Shown here: piece by piece, positions 54,601 through 64,000 of the stretch | Position numbering within the stretch: the first letter of the stretch is position 1 | Layout: each line of letters opens with the position of its first letter | Assembly (NCBI GenBank): GCA_033060915.1 | Contig: CM065389.1 | Location: 23,720,501-23,784,500 of the forward strand | DNA: 64,000 bases | Direction: 5' to 3' | Source of the DNA: Euryodendron excelsum | Lineage: Eukaryota > Streptophyta > Magnoliopsida > Ericales > Pentaphylacaceae | The notes under the pieces: generated by a model | The model's database searches: none | Told to the model about the DNA's origin: nothing | What the model saw: only the letters and a program-made list of their open reading frames with translations | Position numbers and translations under genes: made by a program

Positions 54601-57600
54601 AGGATGTTAGAACTATTTAGTGATTGGTTTGACATTTTTTAAGTTTCTCCTCTTAGGACCCATTTATTTATTGACAAAAATCACAAAAAACAAAAAAAAA
54701 AAGAGGACTAAACAATCATTCATATGACACAATAGCCAATTATAAAGATATAAAACTCAGGCCCAGGGTACGGAAAAAACAAGAAGTAACATTGAAAAAG
54801 AAAAGATAATTTACAGGTTAATCTTGGCTGCAATGAAAGGAGGGAATATGCAAATGACGCAGTCACAGGAGGGCTTTGCAGCTGCCAAGAAGTTGAAGAG
54901 TTCGCTAGAACCATAACCTGTGATACTTTATAGACCTAACATGTGTGAAATCCCTCACAATATAAGAATGAAAGATCTAAGCCTTCCCCTTCAAAGCAGA
55001 AATGGACATCTACAGAGGATGCGGTCACAGCTTCTAGTATTGAATAACAATCCCATTACAGCACTGCCCTAGTGTGCTTCTAAGAACCTTGTCACCTGTT
55101 GGACAGCCCCCGACACATATCGGACATGCATCCAAACATCTCTTATTATTTTTATAGAACCAAATGTCTCTTATTGAGGGACACACGTGTCCATTGTTTA
55201 AACACACATGAAACATGTTGCAAGTTTGAATAAATAACTTGGGACTCAATTGTAGAATGAGAAGATGTGGATTTATATCTAATTTAATATTTAAGCAATG
55301 GGATGCATTGTGTTTAATTTTAATTAGTATTACCTTGCAATTTTTCTATAACTTTTGAATAAAATATTCATATATGTGACATATAAAAGAATATATCTTT
55401 GTCGTGTCCCCAGGGTGTTGTGTCCTGTAAGTTTTGAAAATTGCCATGTCAATATGTCGATATTATGTCATATCCTATATTTATTCATGCTTCTTTCATG
55501 CTACTTTTGTTTTAAAACCTTTTTGTTTGTATAAGTATAAACCCCCCCCAACTCAGGCACTTTCTGGTATTTCATGTTTAACTAAAAGGAAAAACCTAGT
55601 TTTGTCCCAAGGCACACTACATTTGATAGGTATTCAGTATTATGACTGATCCCATAACCTTCACCTAAATAGAATCTCTCAGATGAAGGGCAATACATTC
55701 CATATTAAAATTATTGGAAATGATTATCATGAAATAACCAATGAAATGGAAGCAAAACTACTCAGCAAGCCTATCTGCCAGATTTTATCATGTCATGTTT
55801 TATGATCAATAATGTCAACACTCCTTTGATAATGTGGCCCTTCACCTGAATTGCCTACAGTAATTGATATTTTCTAGGCTTGCGCACTGGATTTAAAATG
55901 TCATTTGTGTTTTTTAGCAGAAAAACCATATTAAAATAGTGCACTATATATACTCTTACTAAAATATCATAATCTGAAAGCTTTGGGTAAACTGAAATAT
56001 GATCCAGTCAACATAGGATTGGTTATGGCTGATTATTGACACAATGCATGCATCAGCATCAACAATAACACTGAATTTTAAGAGTGGACAAAAGATCATC
56101 CCTAAATTCTGGATATGCTCTTATTTTTTTGTCACCAAAGTGCAATCATAATTCTGCAGAAATTGATTAACAATGCCTGATACAGGGAACAAAAAGTGCC
56201 CTCATCATCCTATGTAGATAAGGCTTCCTTTTTTAATAAGTACGTAGATACACTTTCTTTGCATGGGACCATATGAAGTGTCTTTAACATTAGTAGCTGC
56301 AATTCTGCGTCACATAACTGCCACTAAAGCTTCCTTTAAAATCTAGACTTAAACAACTTTTAGATTTCCAAACAACTAGTACTCCCAGTAAACTGTTTCA
56401 ACTTTGAGAGTGGTAACTGGAGCTAGCGAGTTGTTCTTATTGTTCAGAATTGGCAAGCAAGTAAAAACTAGTTGCTTCACTTTGCTTAGCCTACTTTGTA
56501 GCCCTCTTTCACTGTTTGTCAACGTGACCACACAAGACATAGAGACCTATTCACCTGTTCCTAGCCACGCATCCAATGTAAACTCTACATTTGTAGATTA
56601 AATAACACTATAGGTTTTGAGGCAGTTCCTGAGCCTATGAGACGAAAAACATTTCTCATTCAACATAACATATATACATCATTTTGACAAGACTTACCAC
56701 AAAAGCGGGATAAAAAGGTCAGATTTTTTCTTTTTCTTTTGAGACACAGAGAGAGTAAATTGCTCTTCCTTAATTCTAACTTGCTTGAAAATCCTTGTAT
56801 TTGTACATTTGTCCCCTGTTTAACTCCACTTATATCATGCTTATTAGGGTCTGATGTTTTACATAACTGATCCCACTGTTAGAGAAAGAGAGAGTTTCCA
56901 ATAGGTAAACAGCCAACCAAATATATGCCATAACATGTAATGAACATTGAGCCTAAACATTCTATATGGAACCAGAACTAACCATAACATATTATGATAT
57001 ATAAGTATAAATCCCACCTAAGATATACAAGTTGACTGGAAAAGAATTCATATAGCTAACCCCAAGCCTTTTTGACTTTCTTTCCTCATTTCCCTTATTG
57101 TCTATGGACACAGACTTGAGGTCATATTTCAACCTAGAAACAAGATAGATGAAGTAGCTCCCCAAAATTAACAGTGAGGCATAGCCATACCTTGGCCATA
57201 AATTTTTTTAGTTGTCCTAACTCAAAAAGCTTTTGCTGCAATTTGGTATAAAAGTGATTTTCGGCAAAAACACACTTGAAACACTGGGGATGTACTTTAG
57301 CCTAATACTGTATAGGGCACCCAATTACCCTACATTCTGTGTGTATCTTTCAGCGTCAATTTGATAATGCACAAGTGAAACCCAAATAGGCAATTGTTGA
57401 ACTTCACCAACACGAGGAATCACGAGAGTCAAAACTAATACATGCAAAAGCTTATGCACCCTCTAGTCAACCATTATGCATGTATGTGTTTGATATGGTT
57501 TTGCTTGCATGCTTTACCTGGAATAGATGGTGGATCTGGTTCTCTCGTACTGTGCAAAACCATAGTACCTGCAAGCACAGTAATGAATCCACAAAGCACC

Positions 57601-60545
57601 GATACAATATTGCTAGCACTCTCACCAGACCAATCCTACAAATAGCATAAATTTTACATTATATTTTATAGTAGGTGAGGCCAAAAGTATTTGAATATGT
57701 AAATCTTTAAAAATACCTTGAACATTATGGCACTGGCAAAAATTGTGAGGGATGTGAACATGGCATAATAGATGGGAGAAACAACTGCAGTGTTAAAAGT
57801 ATCCAAAGCCTGGAAAAACAAAATACTCATTCATCAGAAAAAAACAATTCCTAAATCAGTGCTAAGCAACAAGTCAAGAATATTTCCAAACAATCTGATA
57901 TAGCCTAGATTACTAGGATTTATTAGTTACTTCCGGAGTATATATTTTATACTTACTATCAACTTTTCCAGCTATGTAAATTCTAGTTAGGTTTGTTTAT
58001 GACCTCATGATGTGGGAGCTGTACACATCCATTTAACTGGTCGCATACCACAAATGACAGCCTAAGTGATTGGTACCATGTCATCTAAGATAGGTAAGGA
58101 AACCAATGGCTAGGATAAAGCTAACTAGGGTTTTCCTTTATATATCACCATGCCTTTCTTCTTTGCAAAAGCATAATTATTAAAGGCTCAAGATACACTA
58201 AGGCACCAAGGTTTACTAGAGGCTAAGCACAAGGCATAGCATAAGCAAAATAAAGCACATGTCAGAAGCAAATGTATTTAAAGTACACTTACAATGGAAA
58301 CAATTAAATATATGAAACACAAATTAGTCAAAAAGCAAACATATCAGCTAAGAGTGCTAGATAAAAATGGAAAAGGAGAAAGTGAATATTTTTGTTATAT
58401 CAAGTGTTAGCGAAATCAATACATAAGTACTTTAAATTTTCTTTACACTAACTAAATGAATATCATGGTAGCTGTGCACTAATAAAGGCTACAACCTATT
58501 ATTAACATGCAAGGATCCTTCAATTCTTGGCATGTTTAGGATAATGTAAAGTGTAATGGACCTTATCCATTTTGGGAGGGGAGCTAGAGTAGGGAAGAGG
58601 AACAAGTCTTGATTTTGAATTGCTTACTGCAAAACTAAAACCTATGTATACCCTAGGAAGCACGGACACTCCGTTTAGGGTGCCGTATTCGTGTCGGATA
58701 TATGTTGCACACACATACTCCTCAGACACACCGGGACACATGTCGGACATGCCAATTGGCGTGTCCAATATTTTTATTAATATTTTTTCTAGTGGACACT
58801 TATCGGACAAATCGAGGACACGCGTGTCCAACTTCTGGACACATTTTGAGACACACTAGAGTTAAAATATTATTGTTAAAAGTATTAAATAGAATCTAAT
58901 TTATAAATTTCAAAACTTTAAAACACCAAAACATAAAACACCCAAATCCAATTCTTCAAATCCTTAACTTGTTAGCAGTTGTATTATAATTTTGAACTTA
59001 TTTAGTTATTTTTATCTTATTTTTGGTGATTTATGAATTTTATGTTCACATACATAACAAACAAAAAATGTATAAAAATATTTTTTTGCCGTGTCCCTGC
59101 CGTATCCGTGTCCTCATTTTTTTAAAATGCTGTGTCCGTATCTGTGTCCGTGTCCGTATCCATGCTTCTTAGTGTATACCCAATGCCCTTACTGATAAAA
59201 ATGTTTAATTACTTTACCATTACATAATCCTATTGAATCCAGGCAACACACCTACTTAACTACCCCCCCTCCCCAACACACCCCCCACCCAAAAAACAAC
59301 CACCCCAACCCTAAAAAGGAGAAAAAAAAATTAGTATGTTCAATTCACATGCATAATTAATTCATAATGCTTTCAACACTCTGAGGAAGGGGAGGGCACA
59401 ACTATAACTGCATTCCCTCATGTCTATGCCACCTCAATTGCCCCCTCCACTCCCCAATAAAAAAAAAGAAGACAAAAATTAAATTAAATAACAAAAAGAA
59501 AACAATTAGAAATTGGGCTTTTAGCATCACCGTAATAGTTTCTTTGCTTAAAAGGAGGGAGGAAAATAACAAAAAGAAGCCGCCTATATTTTATAAGATC
59601 GTTATATCTTTTCCACTAAAAAAGGGCAAAAGATAAAAAAATAAAAAATAAAAAAAAGCTTCCCATCATCAATCCAACTTTTGCAAATAGTAAGAACTAC
59701 ATAGTGGCCAAGCAATTGTGATCAGCTTAGTTAAAGTTTTACATAATTGTTTATTTTGTTAACCACGAATTGAAGGAAAGGAGACCAAATTCTAGATTCG
59801 ATCCAAGAAAACACAAACATTCATCATGATTAGACTTATCTACAATGAAACAACAAGGGAAAATAAAAATAATGAAAATTTGGAATTTGGAATTCCAGTC
59901 ATCATTTAGCTATTCCTAAACTTGAAAACCTTTTCTTCTCTGTTTATCCTTTGAAGTGCATTGATAACTAACAAAAAAAATATAGGGGATTGTTCTATGA
60001 TAAAGCACACTCCCCTTCAATGCCAAAAGTTGTTAATTTTTTACAATTAGGTTTGATTCGATTTGACCCTCTTCAATGTCAGTTTTAGGTCAAATTTCCT
60101 ATTAAATAATGTCAATGAATCTCTTAATTGAAAGTAAATTGTTTGATTCACCATTTGGATGATTATTGTAATACTATAGCTTGTAAAAGCCCAACCAAAA
60201 AAAAATTCACTTCATACATTTTTCTAAAAAATACTTTTTTGTTTTTCTTTCTTTCCTTCCTTTCTTTTAATTGAAGTACCAAACTAGGGAGCCGCCAAGA
60301 TCATCAGACAAGCATTTCAACTTCTCGAAGTAGGGTGCTAACCTTAAAGAGGAAATTGAATTGATGACCTCTCACTTTGGAAGGTTGGTCCATAACAATG
60401 GATCTAACCCTTGGGATTCCAAAATACACCTCCAAAAGCATTTATATTAGAAATAATATTAAATATTCTATTCTTTTCTTTTTCCATCCTTCACTCCCAA
60501 CCCTTTTTGTACCACTCAAGATCTTTAACACTATTTCCAAGAGAA

Positions 60546-60605
<60 letters not shown>

Positions 60606-63050
60606 AAAATTCAATAAGGAAAAAAGAAAATCTCTGTATGTTCCTAGTTGAAAGGGAACTATTCTCAACCATATGTTTTAAGATTTAAAATGGTTATGTA
60701 TTTTGACCTTTAAGGTCAGTATTTTATTTACCTTTTGGATTTCTTGCATTTTTTATTGAAAAACTATTAGAAAGAGAAAAGCAACTGTAGTCAAAATCCC
60801 ACATCCAACCATTGTATCAAAAATTATTGATGGTAAGTGTGCTGTTCTAACACAAATTGGGATGGCATAATATAATTAGGATAAAGCATATCTCAACAAA
60901 ACTATAAACAACAAAAAAAAGTGAATGTTCATAGTTGTTTATAAGTTCTGAATTAAAAATGATAATGTTTTTTCTATTCAAAAATGTTTGAAACAATTTT
61001 TAGAACTAAGGGATGTAATGAAAAAATCCACTTTTAAATCAAATTGTAGGAATAACGTATATTGGTTGGTGCTAATTGGATAATCTATAAGGTAGTAGAA
61101 AGTCCTTTTGAAAAATTTCAATGGAACAAAGAATAGAGATAATGGTGATTAAGTGGATGCATAATAAATAACAAAGCAAAATATGGTGTACAAAAAGTAC
61201 AGATACATGTATGACAAAAAGAAAAGACATTTGAAAATGTATACATAGACTCTTCTAAAATGTATAAAGTACTCATGTTGGACGCTCAACACTTCTACTC
61301 TTGACACTTGGTAAGGTATGGATATGCATATATGTCCAAGGTGTATTATTACACATTTACCTAGCAAAAATATTTAGTATTTTGAGTTTACTATATAAAT
61401 ATGCACAAAACTCTCATATTATGCATGAAATGCTCTATAGAAATTTGTAAACACTATTTTATCCTAAAAAAATAAAAGAACTGAATCATTAATTTAAAAA
61501 TTTTGTCTAATCAATCATCAGCCTCGAGTGACTTTTGGATTTCATAAAAAAAATTTGCCTCCACCATCACCACATTATCCACCAAGTTGCTATCTCTAAA
61601 TAGAGAAAAGAGCGTACTATGCATTAGAATGCTGTATTGCATTATTTTAGAACCACCTTTAGAAATATTGAAAAGAGGACAACAATAACAAAGTGAACTG
61701 ACCTTATTTAAGTAATTCAACTGAGTGACTATACACGTAATTGCTACCATTGCAAAAACCCATGTTTGGAACTGTGCTACCTGGCTTGAACCCTCCAATG
61801 TGAGCTTTATGGCAATCCCAATTGCTTTGATACTCATAACCTGCAAAAGAGCACCAAGAAAGCTATACATCACAACTGTTACACAATTGCTAAAGTGGGA
61901 ATAAAATAACTTCATTGTGAACTTGTGTTTGTGTTCTTATTATAAAAAATTGTATACCATGTGATGAACTAAAAGAAAAAAATCTTACACTAAAAAAAGA
62001 ATTATCAAATATTTTCTTCTGATAACTAAAAAATAAAATGATATCCGAAGATTTTTAATTCCATTCGAGTCTTTTGATATATTCTTTTTGCGTATTCTGT
62101 GTGTGTACTACGTTGCACTCCATCTGGCGCTTCTCTTTAATATACTTCCTTATCAAACAAAAAATCGTATTTGGATGACAAACTTAGTGTTAGGTGGCTC
62201 ATTGTCATGAGCTATTTTGCCTATATATGATTCCCCCCTTGGAGTCCGGCCTTTTGCCAATAGCAAATATTCACAGTGGTTATGTAATGGCAGAGAGGTG
62301 ATTTGAAGAATACAAGGGTACTAACCGTCAAAGATCCAATTACCGAACATATGCCAATATAAACCATTATGTTCGTCTGCCCATAGCGTGGTTGACAGTA
62401 CAACACCAGCACCAACACCACAGCTATGGCTGAGGCTGTATACAAAAGAAAAGCTGGACAAAACAAATCAAAATATCAAGAGAAGTAAAATAGAAATAGT
62501 AATCAAAGTAATAGCAATTAAAGTACATCAATTTACCGGGTTGTGTTGCTAATTCCCAGATTTCTTCCACAGAACTTATACTGTGTTCACTAGGCGCATG
62601 AAGCACAATCACAGTAGACCCAACTACACACAAAACACACCCCAATATGCCCATTTTTCGCAATTTCTCCTTTAATAAGAAGTGTGCAAGAATGGCACTG
62701 ACAATGAAGAAAACATAAGCCCACAACTTGTAATACTTCAATGCTTATAAAAAGTAAGAATACAAGCCAATCAAAAACAAGAATATTTCAGATTTACCTA
62801 ACAATTATACTTAATGCTCCAAGAGGTGTTACAAGCACAGCAGGAGCATAAATGTAAGCAATAAAATTGGCTAACTCTCCAACAATCACTGCCAGAATGG
62901 AAGAAAAGAAACAAAACCCAATTCATATTTATCACACACTTCTAGAACCAAATGCTAAACATAATATAAGCATTTCAGCAATTCAAGACTTACTAGTGAC
63001 CATGCCAATCCACCAAAGTGGTTGCAGCAGATAACCATGTCCTCCTGAAC
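51695..63050 (-). CDS. NIPA-like magnesium transporter, exons 2-9 (5' end outside the window)
   Basis: This is a membrane transporter of the NIPA/DUF803 family, probable Mg2+ uptake carrier, closest in pattern to the At4g13800 group. Coding exons on the minus strand are 62994-63050, 62798-62888, 62537-62697, 62326-62453, 61703-61840, 57717-57809, 57518-57635 and 51695-51822. All joints have GT-AG introns and the phase carries through, giving 303 residues with no stop. Signatures in order are GYLLQPLWWIGMVTMIVGEL, APAVLVTPLGALSIIV, AHFLLKEKLRKMGILGC, PRYGQTNIMVYIGICS, KAIGIAIKLTLEG, QLNYLNKALDTFNTAVVSP and HPEFIGIIRQDHF. About eight hydrophobic segments are present. Exon 1 (first membrane helix, SSFxxKKKGLKKA) is not found before 64000, so the gene continues right of the window. 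It appears intact and is the only gene here that does. Introns 6 (3.9 kb) and 8 (5.7 kb) contain transposons. Confidence 0.93.
52249..52386 (+). mobile_element. tRNA-derived SINE
   Basis: About 138 bp with an A-box-like TAGTCTAGTTGG near the start and a B-box-like GGGTTCAATTACCCC 47 bp on, then a pyrimidine-rich body ending GATGAACCGAAAAACAAGAT. It is flanked by the direct repeat AAAAAGGCAA at 52239-52248 and 52387-52396. Pol III promoter boxes plus a target duplication of this size fit a plant SINE. Confidence 0.75.
54297..54498. repeat. ~100-bp tandem duplication in intron 8
   Basis: Two consecutive copies share ATGCTCARTGCAAAG, AAAAGGCCGC, TGACATCTGGAA and GGCAGAATATTATCACTC. They are about 90% alike by eye. 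Confidence 0.9.
55075..55430. mobile_element. Diverged copy of the GGACACG TIR element
   Basis: It shares with 58653-59172 the segments CGACACATATCGGACATGC, GACACACGTGTCCA and, near its right end, TCGTGTCCC followed by TGTGTCC. The ends are too decayed to define and no target duplication is visible. Confidence 0.5.
58653..59172. mobile_element. Non-autonomous TIR transposon with GGACACG subrepeats
   Basis: A 520-bp element. The left end is CTAGGAAGCACGGACAC and the right end in reverse is CTAAGAAGCATGGATACGG. An 8-bp duplication TGTATACC (58645-58652 and 59173-59180) flanks it, or 9 bp if the next C is counted. The terminal regions are built of CGGACAC/CGTGTCC units, which can fold back. It has no transposase. 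The duplication length allows a hAT or Mutator-type mobiliser. Confidence 0.8.
60549..60603. repeat. (TC)n microsatellite
   Basis: About 27 uninterrupted TC units in intron 6. The long frames on both strands here are artefacts of it. Confidence 0.95.
61841..62325 (-). other. Intron 5 of the Mg transporter
   Basis: A 485-bp AT-rich intron with GT-AG ends. Nothing else is recognised in it. Confidence 0.8.
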
Positions 63051-64000
63051 CTTCATTTAAGAAACAATTAACAATTACAAAAAAATCAAATGAATAGACA
63101 TGAATTAGACATGGTTTGAACAGTCCATGAGGCTTGGTTTCCTATGGAAACTTCCCAAGTTAGCTAGATGAAAATGATATCAGTATTGCAAAAACAAGTA
63201 AATTTTTATATCATCTAATATTTTGCCAGTCAAAGAGTAATTTTTTAACATATATGATTTTTTATAGATCAACATAAACTTAAAAACAATGGCCGACATA
63301 AACTTCTTAACAAGTTCAGAGAAATTAAAGCTCACCAAATTGAGCTTACTCGACATGTAGACTAAGAGGCATGGATGCAGACATGATACGCAGATATGAC
63401 ACAATACAAATATGATGAGGCAACAATTTTTGAATAAAAAAAAAGAGGACATGAGATTGCAGGAACACAGAAACAAATAATATATATTTTCATATGTGAA
63501 AATAATAACAATTTCTTCATTTTTTTAATTATAGATACTTGGGGCACGAGTCAATTCGGTTCTTGTTACTACCATACCCAGACCCAGATTGACCTTGATC
63601 GGTTTCCCAGTTTCAAACCTGAAACCAAACCAAACCAAAATAATTTAGGTCACGTCAGGTCAACCCAAATATCATGTATAATTTTAAAATTTTTGGACTT
63701 CAGCCCTTTATTTCCCTAAGAAGGCCAAAAATGAATTAAAGCTCAATTACTACAGTTCGGCCCAGAGAGCAAAAGACCCAGCATAAATGGATTTGCAAGA
63801 CCATGGGTGCAATTATAGAACAAAAAGAGCAATGGAAGCTCTTGTTTTTAACTAATGTGTGATGAGTGGTCTTAAATAATAATTAGGTGAATGGAAGCTT
63901 TTATGTTAAAGCGATGTGGGACAACAAGTATCTCTTAGCACCCACTAGGACAAACACACAACACGGTACACGAGGTTGTGATGAGGTTGGTTCTTCAGGT
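63051..64000 (-). other. Part of intron 1 of the Mg transporter
   Basis: No exon 1 is found. Bases about 63365-63560 contain GCATGGATGCAGACATGATACG, resembling the ends of the GGACACG TIR family in decayed form. Near 63915-63960 the reverse strand reads GTCCCACATCGCTTTAACA, a motif common in plant repeats. The rest is AT-rich. Confidence 0.6.

Larger units (their letters stand above)
51823..57517 (-). other. Intron 8 of the Mg transporter
   Basis: This 5.7-kb intron separates the last coding exon from the rest. It contains a (CT) tract at 52131-52151, a SINE at 52249-52386, a 100-bp tandem duplication at 54297-54498, and diverged copies of the GGACACG-type TIR element at about 55075-55430 and possibly 52910-53210. 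Frames around 53378-53930 are unsupported. Confidence 0.75.
57810..61702 (-). other. Intron 6 of the Mg transporter
   Basis: This 3.9-kb intron contains the TIR element at 58653-59172, several A-rich and C-rich low-complexity runs (59260-59340) and a (TC) microsatellite at 60549-60603. No gene is seen in it. Confidence 0.75.

Noticed and set aside
60377..60688. Frames rich in SL or RE dipeptides
   Set aside because: Translation of the (TC)n microsatellite.

Overview
The window is repeat-rich nuclear DNA of a flowering plant, most likely a woody eudicot with a large genome. The evidence is a plant NIPA-type magnesium transporter split by GT-AG introns, a plant lectin receptor kinase remnant, Tat/Ogre-like Ty3/Gypsy elements, a Mutator-like element (MULE), a hAT MITE and a tRNA-derived SINE. 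There is nothing bacterial in it. I cannot name the species.

Layout. (1) Bases 1-31965 are LTR retrotransposon DNA from one family whose LTRs begin TGTAAGCACCCCATTTTT. Element A (814-16148, plus strand) has both LTRs and a 5-bp target duplication, CGGCT. It lies inside element B (minus strand, 1-808 and 16149-22578). B in turn lies inside LTR C (minus, 22579-27217). LTR D (plus, 27442-31965) starts 224 bp further on, head to head with C. A keeps gag remnants and has lost almost all of pol. It carries an antisense plant-mobile-domain (PMD) gene remnant, a 41-bp minisatellite and a 3' LTR. B keeps a tRNA-Arg primer site, a protease-region fragment and the C-terminal half of integrase. (2) 31966-35380 is host-like DNA with a 5'-truncated G-type lectin receptor kinase pseudogene, split by a 723-bp hAT MITE with a perfect 8-bp duplication. 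(3) 35381-50555 is one MULE with ~200-bp terminal inverted repeats and a 9-bp target duplication. It holds, all on the plus strand, a MURA transposase pseudogene, a PMD pseudogene, an unrecognised third gene and a six-copy 178-bp tandem array. A 5.35-kb solo LTR (E) of the same Gypsy family sits inside the transposase gene. (4) 50565-64000 is host sequence: exons 2-9 of a NIPA-like Mg transporter on the minus strand (exon 1 lies beyond the right edge), with a SINE and TIR elements in its introns.

How the parts relate. The insertion order can be read directly: C, then B, then A on the left; host DNA, then MULE, then solo LTR E in the middle. Only the Mg transporter looks like a working gene. 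The most unusual content is the three-gene MULE and the fact that two unrelated transposon types in one window both carry a PMD gene. Premature stops in the MULE genes are nearly all one transition away from a sense codon, as expected for methylated, silenced DNA.
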